Shown in pieces: positions 25,418-38,747 of a stretch of 64,000 bases of DNA. How positions within the stretch are numbered: the stretch's first letter is position 1; the number at the start of each line of letters is the position of its first letter. The position numbers were made by a program, and so were the translations under genes. The DNA comes from Hydractinia symbiolongicarpus (Eukaryota > Cnidaria > Hydrozoa > Anthoathecata > Hydractiniidae), in assembly GCF_029227915.1 (NCBI RefSeq), contig NC_079888.1, forward strand, positions 248,001-312,000. The letters run 5' to 3'. The notes beneath the pieces are model-generated. The model searched no databases, was not told the DNA's origin, and worked only from the letters and a program-made list of their open reading frames with translations.

Positions 25418-26589
25418 GGTAGCGCTTCATTTAAAAATTTAGATAAATAAGCCATTTTTTACTGTGGGACCAATCCTATCCGTTAGTTCACGCTGAAGAA
25501 ATAGAGACAGTTTCAAAAACTACATTTCATTGACTTTCTAACGGTGTCAATCCGTTTGAGTTACAACGGTTGCTTCACATATTTGTACCAAGATGTATTT
25601 AGCGATTTTTCCGTTCTTACTAAGTTGTATCGCTTTTAAAAGTGAAACAATTGACTGTGGGACTTAATTGAACTGATTCTAGACTGTGACCTTATAAATG
25701 TGATAAATGAGCCAATTGGACTCCAAGAAATAACATTCTTCGTAACTCGACAGGATTGCCGGAACTCAGTGATTACACTGGGCGCTGTAGAAGCGCTTTA
25801 TTTAAAAATTAAGATAAATATGTCATTTTTTTCTGTGGGACCAATCCTAGCCGTTAGTTCGCGCTGAAGAAATAGAGACATTTTAAAAAACTACATTTCA
25901 TTGAATTTCTAACGGTGTCAATCCGTTTGAGTTACAACGGTTGCGTCAAAGATTCGTACCAACATGTATTTAGCTATTTCTTCCGGTATTACTAAGTTGT
26001 ATCGCTTTTAAAAGTGAAACGATTGACTGTGGGAATTAATTGAACTGATTCTGGACTGTGACCTGCTATATGTGATAAATGAGCCACTTGGTCTCCAAGG
26101 AATGACAATCTTCTTAATTTGACAAGATTGCTGGAACTCAGCTATTACACTGGAACCTGTGGTAGCGCTTCATTTAAAAATTTAGATAAATAAGCCATTT
26201 TTTACTGTGGGACCAATCCTATCCGTTAGTTCACGCTGAAGAAATAGAGACATTTTCAAAAACTGCATTTCATTGACTTTCTAACGGTGTCAATCCGTTT
26301 GAGTTACAACGGTTGTTTCACATATTCGTACCAACATGTATTTAGCGATTTTTCCGATCTTACTAAGTTGTATCGGTTTTAAAAGTGAAACGATTGACTG
26401 TGGGACTTAATTGAACTGATTCTGGACTGTGACCTGCTATATGTGATAAATGAGCCACTTGGTCTCCAAGGAATGACAATCTTCTTAATTTGACAAGATT
26501 GCTGGAACTCAGCGATTACACTGGACCCTGTGGTAGCGCTTCATTTAAAAATTTAGATAAATAAGCCATTTTTTACTGTGGGACCAATC
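25418..26589 (+). repeat. Mixed monomers, right part of the duplicated segment
   Basis: This continues the segment that is repeated downstream: 25402 to about 27130 matches 30128-31856 at +4726, confirmed at 25681, 26041, 26821 and 27001. The two offsets (+5097 before the short unit, +4726 after) differ by 371 bp, so the first copy contains one additional monomer at about 25030-25400. Diagnostic variants include CCAAGATGTATTTAGCG and GCGCTGTAGAAGCG. Confidence 0.82.
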
Positions 26590-29115
26590 CTATCCGTTAG
26601 TTCACGCTGAAAAAATAGAGACATTTTCAAAAACTACATTTCATTGACTTTCTAACGGTGTCAATCCGTTTGAGTTACAACGGTTGCTTCACATATTCGT
26701 ACCAACATGTATTTAGCGATTTTTCCGATCTTACTAAGTTGTATCGGTTTTAAAAGTGAAACAATTGACTGTGGGACTTAATTGAACTGATTTTGGACTG
26801 TGACCTTATAAATGTGATAAATGAGCCAATTGGACTCCAAGAAATAACATTCTTTTTAACTCGACATGATTGCCGGAACTCAACGATTACACTGGACCTT
26901 GTGGTAGCGCTTCATTTAAAAATTTAGATAAATAAGCCATTTTTTACTGTGGGACCAATCCTATCCGTTAGTTCACGCTGAAGAAATAGAGACAGTTTCA
27001 AAAACTACATTTCATTGACTTTCTAACGGTGTCAATCCGTTTGAGTTACAACGGTTGCTTCACATATTTGTACCAAGATGTATTTAGCGATTTTTCCGAT
27101 CTTACTAAGTTGTATCGCTTTTAAAAGTGAAACGATTGACTGTGGGAATTAATTGAACTGATCCTGGACTGTGACCTGCTATATGTGATAAATGAGCCAA
27201 TTGCACTCCAAGGAATGACAATCTTCTTAATTTGACAAGATTGCAGGAACTCAGCGATTACACTGGACCCTGCGGTAGCGCTTCATTTAAAACTTTAGAT
27301 AAATAAGTCATTTTTTACTGTGGGACCTATCCTAGCCGTTAGTTCACGCTGAAGAAATAGAGACAGTTTCGAAAACAACCTTTCATTGACTTTCTAACTG
27401 TGTCAATCCGTCTGAGTTACAACGGTTGCTTCACATATTCGTACCAACATGTATTTAGCGTTTTTTCCGATATTACTAAGTTGTATCGCTTTTAAAAGTG
27501 AAACGATTGACTGTGAGACTTACTTGAAATGATTCTGGACTGTGACCTGCTATATGTGATAAATGAGCCACTTGGTCTCCAAGGAATGACAATCTTCTTA
27601 ATTTGACATGATTGCCGGAACTCAGCGATTACATTGGACCCTGTGGTAGCGCTTCATTTAAAAATTTCGATAAATAAGTCATTTTTTACTGTTTGACCAA
27701 TCCTATCCGTTAGTTCACGCTGAAGAAATAGAGACATTTTCAAAAACTACATTTCATTGACTTTCTAACGGTGTCAATCCGTTTGAGTTACAACGGTTGC
27801 TTCACATATTCGTACCAACATGTATTTAGCGATTTTTCCGATCTTACTAAGTTGTAACGGTTTTAAAAGTGAAACAATTGACTGTGGGACTTAATTGAAC
27901 TGATTTTGGACTGTGACCTTATAAATGTGATAAATGAGCCAATTGGACTCCAAGAAATAACATTCTTTTTAACTCGACATGATTGCCGGAACTCAACGAT
28001 TACACTGGACCTTGTGGTAGCGCTTCATTTAAAAATTTAGATAAATAAGCCATTTTTTACTGTGGGACCAATCCTATCCGTTAGTTCACGCTGAAGAAAT
28101 AGAGACAGTTTCAAAAACTACATTTCATTGACTTTCTAACGGTGTCAATCCGTTTGAGTTACAACGGTTGCTTCACATATTTGTACCAAGATGTATTTAG
28201 CGATTTTTCCGATCTTACTAAGTTGTATCGCTTTTAAAAGTGAAACGATTGACTGTGGGAATTAATTGAACTGATCCTGGACTGTGACCTGCTATATGTG
28301 ATAAATGAGCCAATTGCACTCCAAGGAATGACAATCTTCTTAATTTGACAAGATTGCAGGAACTCAGCGATTACACTGGACCCTGCGGTAGCGCTTCATT
28401 TAAAACTTTAGATAAATAAGTCATTTTTTACTGTGGGACCTATCCTAGCCGTTAGTTCACGCTGAAGAAATAGAGACAGTTTCGAAAACAACCTTTCATT
28501 GACTTTCTAACTGTGTCAATCCGTCTGAGTTACAACGGTTGCTTCACATATTCGTACCAACATGTATTTAGCGTTTTTTCCGATATTACTAAGTTGTATC
28601 GCTTTTAAAAGTGAAACGATTGACTGTGAGACTTACTTGAAATGATTCTGGACTGTGACCTGCTATATGTGATAAATGAGCCACTTGGTCTCCAAGGAAT
28701 GACAATCTTCTTAATTTGACATGATTGCCGGAACTCAGCGATTACATTGGACCCTGTGGTAGCGCTTCATTTAAAAATTTCGATAAATAAGTCATTTTTT
28801 ACTGTTTGACCAATCCTATCCGTTAGTTCACGCTGAAGAAATAGAGACATTTTCAAAAACTACATTTCATTGACTTTCTAACGGTGTCAATTCGTTTGAG
28901 TTACAACGGTTGCTTCACATATTCGTACCAACATGTATTTAGCGATTTTTCCGATCTTACTAAGTTGTAACGGTTTTAAAAGTGAAACAATTGACTGTGG
29001 GACTTAATTGAACTGATTTTGGACTGTGACCTTATAAATGTGATAAATGAGCAAATTGGACTCCAAGAAATAACATTCTTTTTAACTCGACATGATTGCC
29101 GGAACTCAACGATTA
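26590..29115 (+). repeat. Tandem trimer duplication (1113 bp)
   Basis: Markers recur 1113 bp apart: GGACCTTGTGG near 26896 and 28009, TACTTGAAATGATTC at 27521 and 28634, and GTTGTAACGGTTTTAAAAG near 27851 and 28964. The paired region runs from about 26590 to 29115 and covers slightly more than two trimers. It sits between the two copies of the 24.2-31.9 kb duplication and contributes to their separation. Confidence 0.86.
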
Positions 29116-29873
29116 CACTGGACCCTGTGGTAGCGCTTCATTTAAAAATTTAGATAAATAAGCCATTTTTTACTGTGGGACCAATCCTATCCGTTAGTTC
29201 ACGCTGAAGAAATAGAGACATTTTCAAAAACTACATTTCATTGACTTTTTAACGGTGTCAATCCGTTTGAGTTACAACGATTGCGTCACGTATTCGTACC
29301 AACATGTATTTAGCGATTTGTTCCGATCTTACGAAGTTGTATCGCTTTTAAAAGTGAAACGATTAACTGTGGGAATTAATTGAACTGTTTCTGGACTTTG
29401 ACCTTATAAATGCGATAAATGAGCCAATTGAACTCCAAAAATAACATTCTTTTTAACTCGACATGATTGCCGGAACTCAGCGATTACACTGGGCGCTGTG
29501 GTAGCGCTTTATATAAAAAATTAAGATAAATAAGTCATTTCTTACTGTGGAACCAATCCTAGCCGTTACGTCGCGCTGAAGAAATAGAGACAGTTTCATA
29601 AACTACATTTTATTGACTTTTTAACGGTGTCAATCCGTTTGAGTTACAACTGTTGCGTCACATATTTGTACCAACATGTGTGTATTGATTTTGTTCCGAT
29701 ATTACTAAGTTGTATCGCTTTTAACGGTGAACCGATTGACTGTGGGACTTAGTTGAACTGATTCTGGACTGTGACCTGATAAAGGTGATAAATGAGCCAA
29801 TTGGACTCCAAGGAATGACAATCTTCTTAATTTGACAAGATTGCTGGAACTCAGCGATTACACTGGACCCTGC
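29116..29873 (+). repeat. Second copy of 24.2-24.8 kb
   Basis: From about 29287 the sequence repeats 24190-24776 at +5097. It includes the TATATAAAAAATTAAG variant at 29511, the N-type box at 29721 and the GATAAAGGTGATAAATG variant near 29778. The stretch before 29280 resembles 23.5-23.8 kb, including AAATGAGCAAATTGG. Confidence 0.8.
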
Positions 29874-30143
29874 GGTAGCGCTTCATTTAAAACTTTAGAT
29901 AAATAAGTCATTTTTTACTGTGGGACCTATCCTAGCCGTTAGTTCACGCTGAAGAAATAGAGACAGTTTCAAAAACAACCTTTCATTGACTTTCTAACTG
30001 TGTAAATCCGTCTGAGTTACAACAGTTGCTTCACATATTCGTACCAACATGTATTTAGCGTTTTTTTCCGATATTACTAAGTTGTATCGCTTTTAAAAGT
30101 GAAACGATTGACTTAATTGAACTGATTCTGGACTGGACCCTGT
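29874..30143 (+). repeat. Short 270-bp monomer, second copy
   Basis: GGTAGCG occurs at 29874 and 30144, giving a 270-bp unit. Both deletions are identical to those at 25148-25417: the 8-bp loss in GATTGACTTAATTG and the 94-bp loss at TTCTGGACTGGACCC with ACTG (30132-30135) at the join. Sharing two independent lesions shows common descent, so the segmental duplication happened after the deletions. Confidence 0.9.
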
Positions 30144-31919
30144 GGTAGCGCTTCATTTAAAAATTTAGATAAATAAGCCATTTTTTACTGTGGGACCAAT
30201 CCTATCCGTTAGTTCACGCTGAAGAAATAGAGAAAGTTTCAAAAACTACATTTCATTGACTTTCTAACGGTGTCAATCCGTTTGAGTTACAACGGTTGCT
30301 TCACATATTTGTACCAAGATGTATTTAGCGATTTTTCCGATCTTACTAAGTTGTATCGCTTTTAAAAGTGAAACAATTGACTGTGGGACTTAATTGAACT
30401 GATTCTAGACTGTGACCTGCTATATGTGATAAATGAGCCAATTGGACTCCAAGAAATAACATTCTTCGTAACTCGACAGGATTGCCGGAACTCAGTGATT
30501 ACACTGGGCGCTGTAGAAGCGCTTTATTTAAAAATTAAGATAAATATGTCATTTTTTTCTGTGGGACCAATCCTAGCCGTTAGTTCGCGCTGAAGAAATA
30601 GAGACATTTTAAAAAACTACATTTCATTGAATTTCTAACGGTGTCAATCCGTTTGAGTTACAACGGTTGCGTCAAAGATTCGTACCAACATGTATTTAGC
30701 TATTTCTTCCGGTATTACTAAGTTGTATCGCTTTTAAAAGTGAAACGATTGACTGTGGGAATTAATTGAACTGATTCTAGACTGTGACCTGCTATATGTG
30801 ATAAATGAGCCACTTGGTCTCCAAGGAATGACAATCTTCTTAATTTGACAAGATTGCTGGAACTCAGCGATTACACTGGACCCTGTGGTAGCGCTTCATT
30901 TAAAAATTTAGATAAATAAGCCATTTTTTACTGTGGGACCAATCCTATCCGTTAGTTCACGCTGAAGAAATAGAGACATTTTCAAAAACTACATTTCATT
31001 GACTTTCTAACGGTGTCAATCCGTTTGAGTTACAACGGTTGTTTCACATATTCGTACCAACATGTATTTAGCGATTTTTTCGATCTTACTAAGTTGTATC
31101 GGTTTTAAAAGTGAAACGATTGACTGTGGGACTTAATTGAACTGATTCTGGACTGTGACCTGCTATATGTGATAAATGAGCCACTTGGTCTCCAAGGAAT
31201 GACAATCTTCTTAATTTGACAAGATTGCTGGAACTCACCGATTACACTGGACCCTGTGGTAGCGCTTCATTTAAAAATTTAGATAAATAAGCCATTTTTT
31301 ACTGTGGGACCAATCCTATCCGTTAGTTCACGCTGAAGAAATAGAGACATTTTCAAAAACTACATTTCATTGACTTTCTAACGGTGTCAATCCGTTTGAG
31401 TTACAACGGTTGCTTCACATATTCGTACCAACATGTATTTAGCGATTTTTCCGATCTTACTAAGTTGTATCGGTTTTAAAAGTGAAACAATTGACTGTGG
31501 GACTTAATTGAACTGATTTTGGACTGTGACCTTATAAATGTGATAAATGAGCCAAATCGACTCCAAGAAATAACATTCTTTTTAACTCGACATGATTGCC
31601 GGAACTCAACGATTACACTGGACCCTGTGGTAGCGCTTCATTTAAAAATTTAGATAAATAAGCCATATTTTACTGTGGGACCAATCCTATCCGTTAGTTC
31701 ACGCTGAAGAAATAGAGACAGTTTCAAAAATTACATTTCATTGACTTTCTAACGGTGTCAATCCGTTTGAGTTACAACGGTTGCTTCACATATTTGTACC
31801 AAGATGTATTTAGCGATTTTTCCGATCTTACTAAGTTGTATCGCTTTTAAAAGTGAAACAATTGACTGTGGGACTTAATTGAACTGATTCTAGACTGTGA
31901 CCTTATAAATGTGATAAAT
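30144..31919 (+). repeat. Second copy of 25.4-27.1 kb
   Basis: The match to 25418-27130 at +4726 ends near 31856, where the first copy continues with ACTGATCCTGGACTG and this one with ACTGATTCTAGACTG. About 30550-31500 also matches 32780-33730 at +2229 (six monomers), including the rare GAACTCACCGATTACAC at 31231 and 33460, so this is a member of a second hexamer-spaced pair. Confidence 0.82.
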
Positions 31920-32663
31920 GAGCCAATTGGACTCCAAGAAATAACATTCTTTTTAACTCGACATGATTGCCGGAACTCAACGATTACACTGGACCCTGTG
32001 GTAGCGCTTCATATAAAAATTTAGATAAATAAGTCGTTTTTTACTATGGGACCAATCCTAGCCGTTAGTTTGCGCTGAAAAAACAGAGACAGTTTCAAAA
32101 ACTACTTTTCATTGACTTTCTAACGGTGTCAATCCGTTTGAGTTACAACGATTGTGTCACGTATTCGTACCAACATGTATTTAGCGATTTGTTCCGATCT
32201 TACTAAGTTGTATCGCTTTTAAAAGAGAAACGATTGACTGTGGGAATTAATTGAACTGTTTCTGGACTGTGACCTTATAAATGTGATAAATGAGCCAATT
32301 GAACTCCAAGAAATAACATTCTTTTTAACTCGACATGATTGCCGGAACTCAACGATTACACTGGACCCTGTGGTAGCGCTTCATATAAAAATTTAGATAA
32401 ATAAGTCGTTTTTTACTATGGGACCAATCCTAGCCGTTAGTTTGCGCTGAAAAAACAGAGACAGTTTCAAAAACTACTTTTCATTGACTTTCTAACGGTG
32501 TCAATCCGTTTGAGTTACAACGATTGCGTCACGTATTCGTACCAACATGTATTTAGCGATTTGTTCCGATCTTACTAAGTTGTATCGCTTTTAAAAGGGA
32601 AACGATTGACTGTGGGAATTAATTGAACTGTTTCTGGACTGTGACCTTATAAATGTGATAAAT
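31920..32663 (+). repeat. Single-monomer tandem duplication (2 x 372 bp)
   Basis: Units 31920-32291 and 32292-32663 are nearly identical. They share markers found rarely or not at all elsewhere: GCGCTTCATATAAAAATTT, AAGTCGTTTTTTACTATGGG and TTTGCGCTGAAAAAACAGAG. The first unit begins with AATTGGACTCC and the second with AATTGAACTCC, so the exchanged block starts after about 31935. This is the smallest in-register duplication step in the window. Confidence 0.88.
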
Positions 32664-34690
32664 GAGCCAATTGAACTCCAAGAAATAACATTCTTTTTAA
32701 CTCGACATGATTGCCGGAACTCAGTGATTACACTGGGCGCTGTAGAAGCGCTTTATATAAAAATTAAGATAAATATGTCATTTTTTACTGTGGGACCAAT
32801 CCTAGCCGTTAGTTCGCGCTGAAGAAATAGAGACATTTTAAAAAACTACATTTCATTGAATTTCTAACGGTGTCAATCCGTTTGAGTTACAACGGTTGCG
32901 TCAAAGATTCGTACCAACATGTATTTAGCTATTTCTTCCGGTATTACTAAGTTGTATCGCTTTTAAAAGTGAAACGATTGACTGTGGGAATTAATTGAAC
33001 TGATTCTGGACTGTGACCTGCTATATGTGATAAATGAGCCACTTGGTCTCCAAGGAATGACAATCTTCTTAATTTGACAAGTTTGCTGGAACTCAGCGAT
33101 TACACTGGACCCTGTGGTAGCGCTTCATTTAAAAATTTAGATAAATAAGCCATTTTTTACTGTGGGACCAATCCTATCCGTTAGTTCACGCTTAAGAAAT
33201 AGAGACATTTTCAAAAACTACATTTCATTGACTTTCTAACGGTGTCAATCCGTTTGAGTTACAACGGTTGTTTCACATATTCGTACCAACATGTATTTAG
33301 CGATTTTTCCGATCTTACTAAGTTGTATCGGTTTTAAAAGTGAAACGATTGACTGTGGGACTTAATTGAACTGATTCTGGACTGTGACCTGCTATATGTG
33401 ATAAATGAGCCACTTGGTCTCCAAGGAATGACAATCTTCTTAATTTGACAAGATTGCTGGAACTCACCGATTACACTGGACCCTGTGGTAGCGCTTCATT
33501 TAAAAATTTAGATAAATAAGCCATTTTTTACTGTGGGACCAATCCTATCCGTTAGTTCACGCTGAAGAAATAGAGACATTTTCAAAAACTACATTTCATT
33601 GACTTTCTAACGGTGTCAATCCGTTTGAGTTACAACGGTTGCTTCACATATTCGTACCAACATGTATTTAGCGATTTTTCCGATCTTACTAAGTTGTATC
33701 GGTTTTAAAAGTGAAACAATTGACTGTGGGAATTAATTGAACTGATTCTGGACTGTGACCTGCTATATGTGATAAATGAGCCACTTGGTCTCCAAGGAAT
33801 GACAATCTTCTTAATTTGACAAGATTGCTGGAACTCAGCGATTACACTGGACCCTGTGGTAGCGCTTCATTTAAAAATTTAGATAAATAAGCCATTTTTT
33901 ACTGTGGGACCAATCCTATCCGTTAGTTCACGCTGAAGAAATAGAGACATTTTCAAAAACTACATTTCATTGACTTTCTAACGGTGTCAATCCGTTTGAG
34001 TTACAACGGTTGTTTCACATATTCGTACCAACATGTATTTAGCGATTTTTCCGATCTTACTAAGTTGTATCGGTTTTAAAAGTGAAACAATTGATTGTGG
34101 GACTTAATTGAACTGATTTTGGACTGTGACCTTATAAATGTGATAAATGAGCCAATTGGACTCCAAGAAATAACATTCTTTTTAACTCGACATGATTGCC
34201 GGAACTCAACGATTACACTGGACCCTGTGGTAGCGCTTCATTTAAAAATTTAGATTAATAAGCCATTTTTTACTGTGGGACCAATCCTATCCGTTAGTTC
34301 ACGCTGAAGAAATAGAGACAGTTTCAAAAACTACATTTCATTGACTTTCTAACGGTGTCAATCCGTTTGAGTTACAACGGTTGCGTCAAAGATTCGTACC
34401 AACATGTATTTAGCTATTTCTTCCGGTATTACTAAGTTGTATCGCTTTTAAAAGTGAAACGATTGACTGTGGGAATTAATTGAACTGTTTCTGGACTGTG
34501 ACCTTATAAATGCGATAAATGAGCCAATTGAACTCCAAGAAATAACATTCTTATTAACTCGACATGATTGCCGGAACTCAGCGATTACACTGGGCGCTGT
34601 GAAAGCGCTTTATTTAAAAATGAAGATAAATATGTCATTTTTTTCTGTGGGACCAATCCTAGCCGTTAGTTCGCGCTGAAGAAATAGAGA
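32664..34690 (+). repeat. Mixed monomers, copy of 30.6-31.5 kb and last left-type units
   Basis: 32780-33730 matches 30550-31500 at +2229. Further B-type units with GGTTGTTTCACATATTCG follow at 33.7-34.1 kb. The monomer with AATAAGCCATTTTTTACTG at 34259 is the last with AAGCCA in that context; beyond this point the equivalent reads AAGTCA, AAGTAA or AAGTGA. Confidence 0.78.
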
Positions 34691-34746
34691 CAGTTTCAAA
34701 AACTACATTTCATTGACTTTCTTACTTCGCGCTGAAGAAATAGAGA
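34691..34746 (+). repeat. 56-bp partial unit, out-of-register junction
   Basis: CAGTTTC occurs at 34691 and again at 34747, 56 bp apart. The junction lies at about 34722, where CATTGACTTTCT (monomer position 202) is joined to TACTTCGCGCTGAAG (position about 147). The right side continues with TTCATAAACTACATTTC, a variant that also occurs at 36238; 34721-35200 matches 36207-36690 at +1487, so the incoming end came from a monomer of that type. There is at most 1-3 bp of homology at the join. Confidence 0.88.
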
Positions 34747-37700
34747 CAGTTTCATAAACTACATTTCATTGACTTTTTAACAGTGTCAATCCGTTTGCGT
34801 TACAACGGTTGCGTCACGTATTCGTACCAACATGTATTTAGCGATTTATTCCGATCTTACTAAGTTGTATCGCTTTTAAAAGTGAAACGATTGACTGTGG
34901 GAATTAATTGAACTGTTTCTGGACTGTGACCTTATAAATGCGATAAATGAGCCAATTGAACTCCAAGAAATAACATTCTCATTAACTCGACATGATTGCC
35001 GGAACTCAGCGATTACACTGGACCCTGTGGTAGCGCTTCATTTAAAAATTTCGATAAATAAGTAATTTTTTACTGTGGGACCAATCCTATCCGTTAGTTC
35101 CCGCTGAAGAAATAGAGACAGTTTCAAAAACTAACTTTCATTGATTTTCTAACGGTGTCAATCCGTTTGAGTTACAACGTTTGCGTCACATATTCGTGCC
35201 AAGATGTATTTAGCGATTTTTCCGATCTTACTAAGTTGTATCGCTTTTAAAAGTGAAACAATTGACTGTGGGACTTAATTGAACTGATTCTAGACTGTGA
35301 CCTTATAAATGTGATAAGTGAGCCAATTGGACTCCAAGAAATAACATTCTTCTTAACTCGACAGGATTGCCGGAACTCAGTGATTACACTGGGCGCTGTA
35401 GAAGCGCTTTATTTAAAAATTAAGATAAATATGTCATTTTTTTCTGTGGGACCAATCCTAGCCGTTAGTTTGCGCTGAAGAAATAGAGACATTTTAAAAA
35501 ACTACATTTCATTGAATTTCTAACGGTGTCAATCCGTTTGAGTTACAACGGTTGCGTCAAAGATTCGTACCAACATGTATTTAGCGATTTCTTCCGGTAT
35601 TACTAAGTTGTATCGCTTTTAAAAGTGAAACGATTGACTGTGGGACTTAATTGAACTGATTCTGGACTGTGACCTGCTATATTTGATAAATGAGCCAATT
35701 GAACACCAAAAATAACATTCTTTTTAACTCGACATGATTGCCGGAACTCAGCGATCACACTGGACCCTGTGGTAGCGCTTCATTTAAAAATTTCGCTAAA
35801 TAAGTGATTTTTTACTGTGGGACGAATCCTATCCGTTAGTTCACGCTGAAGAAATAGAGACAGTTTCAAAAACTACCTTTCATTGACTTTGTAAGGGAGT
35901 CAATCCGTTTGACTTCCAACGGTTGCTTCACCTATTCGAACCAACATGTATATAGAAATTTTTTCCGTTATTACTAAGTCGTATCGCTTTTAAAAGTGAA
36001 AAGATTGACTGTGGGACTTAATTGGACTGATTTTGGACTGTGATCTTATAAATGTGATAAATGAGCCAATTGGACTCCAAGGAATGACATTCTTCTTAAT
36101 TTGGCATGATTGCTGGGACTCAGCGGTTACACTGGGCGCTGTGGTAGCGCTTTATATAAAAATTAGGATAAATAAGTCATTTCTTACTGTGGAACCAATC
36201 CTAGCCGTTACTTCGCGCTAAAGAAATAGAGACAGTTTCATAAACTACATTTCATTGACTTTTTAACGGTGTCAATCCGTTTGCGTTACAACGGTTGCGT
36301 CACGTATTCGTACCAACATGTATTTAGCGATTTTTTCCGATCTTACTAAGTTGTATCGCTTTTAAAAGTGAAACGATTGACTGTGGGAATTAATTGAACT
36401 GTTTCTGGACTGCGACCTTATAAATGCGATAAATGAGCCAATTGAATTCCAAGAAATAACATTCTTATTAACTCGACATGATTGCCGGAACTCAGCGATT
36501 ACACTGGACCCTGTGGTAGCGCTTCATTTAAAAATTTCGATAAATAAGTAATTTTTTACTGTGAGACCAATCCTATCCGTTAGTTCCCGCTGAAGAAATA
36601 GAGACAGTTTCAAAAACTAACTTTCATTGATTTTCTAACGGTGTCAATCCGTTTGAGTTACAACGGTTGCTTCACATATTCGTGCCAACATGTATTTAGT
36701 GATTTTGTTCCGATAATACTAAGTTGTATCGCTTTTAAAAGTGAAACGATTGACTGTGGGAATTAATTGAACTGATTCTGGACTGTGACCTGATAAATGT
36801 GATAAATGAGCCAATTGAACTCCAAGAAATAACATTCTGTTTAACTCGACATGATTGCCGGAACTCAGCGATTACACTGGGTGCTGTGGGAGCGCTTCAT
36901 TTAAAAAATAAGATAAATAAGTCATTTTTTACTGTGGGACCAATCCTATCCGTTAGTTGGCGCTAAAGAAATAGAGACAGTTTTAAAAGCTACATTTCAT
37001 TGACTTTCTAACGGTGTCAATCCGTTTGAGTTACAACGGTTGCGTCACATATTCGTATCAACATGTATTTAGCGATTTCTTCCGCTATTACTAAGTTGTA
37101 TCGCTTTTATAAGGGAAACAATTGACTGTGGAACTTAATTGAACTGATTCTGGACTGTGACCTTATAAATGTGATAAATGAGCCAATTGGACTCCAAGAA
37201 ATAACATTCTTTTTAACTCGGCATGATTGCCGGAACTCAACGATTATACTGGACCCTGTGGTAGCGCTTCATTAAAAAATTTAGATAATAAAGTCATTTT
37301 TTACTGTGGGACCAATCCTAGCCGTTAGTTTGCGCTGAAGAAACAGAGACAGTTTCAAAAACTACATTTCATTGACTTTCTAACGGTGTCAATCCGTTTG
37401 AGTGACAACGATTGCGTCACGTATTCGTACCAACATGTATTTAGCGATTTGTTCCAATCTTACTAAGTTGTATCGCTTTTAAAAGTGAAACGATTGACCG
37501 TGGGAATTAATTGAACTGTTTCTGCACTGTGACCTTATAAATGATATAAATGAGCCAATTGAACTCCAAGAAATAACATTCTTTTTAACTCGACATGATT
37601 GCCGGAACTCAGCGATTACACTGGACCCTGTGGTAGCGCTTTATTTAAAAATTTCGATAAATAAGTAATTTTTTACTGTGGGACCAATACTATCCGTTAG

Positions 37701-38747
37701 TTCACGCTGAAGAAATAAAGACAGTTTCAAAAACTACCTTTCATTGAATTTCTAACGGTGTCAATCCGTTTGCGTTACCACGGTTGCTTCACATATCCGT
37801 ACCAACATGTATTAAGTGTTTTTTTCGATATTACTAAGTGGTATCGCTTTTAAAAGTGAAACGATTGACTGTGGGACTTAATTGAAATGATTCTGGACTG
37901 TGACCTGCTAAATGTGATAAATGAGCCACTTGGTGTCCAAGGAATGACAATCTTCTTAATTTGACATGATTGCCGGAACTCAGCGATTACATTGGACCCT
38001 GTGGTAGCGCTTCATTTAAAAATTTCGATAAATAAGTCATTTTTTACTGTTTGACCAATCCTATCCGTAAGTTCACGCTGAAGAAATAGAGACAGTTTCG
38101 AAAACTACATTTCATTGTCTTTTTAATGGTGTCAATCCGTTTAAGTTATAACGGTTGCGTCACATATTCGTACCAACATGTATTTAGTGATTCTGTTCCG
38201 ATATTACTAAGTTGTATCGCTTTTAACGGTGAACCGATTGACTGTGGGACTTAGTTGAACTCATTCTGGACTGTGACCTGATAAATGTGATAAATGAGCC
38301 AATTGGACTCCAAGAAATAACATTCTTTTTAACTCGACATGATTGCCGGAACTCAGTGATTACACTGGGCGCTGTGGAAGCTCTTTATTTAAAAATTAAG
38401 ATAAATATGTCATTTTTTTCTGTGGGACCAATCCTAGCTGATAGTTCGCGCTGAAGAAATAGAGACAGTTTCAAAAACTACATTTCATTCACATTCTAAC
38501 GATGTCAATCCGTTTGAGTTACAACGGTTGCGTCAAAGATTCGTACCAACATGTATTTAGCGATTTCTTCCGGTATTACTAAGTTGTATCGCCTTTAAAA
38601 GTGAAACGATTGACTGTGGGACTTAATTGAACTGATTCTGGACTGTGACCTGCTAAATGTGATAAATAAGCCACTTGGTCTCCAAGGTATGACAACCTTC
38701 TTAATTTGACAAGATTGCTGGAACTCAGCGATTACACTGGACCCTGC
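34747..38747 (+). repeat. Divergent transition zone
   Basis: Neighbouring monomers differ more than elsewhere and carry many private changes, such as TATAGAAATTTTTTCC near 35950, GGCATGATTGCTGGG near 36100, and TCCGCTATTACTAAG. Variants typical of the right half appear for the first time: AGAAACAGAGAC near 37336, GAGTGACAACG at 37399 and GACCGTGGGAATTAATTG near 37496. One internal pair (34721-35200 and 36207-36690) is spaced by four monomers. Confidence 0.78.
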
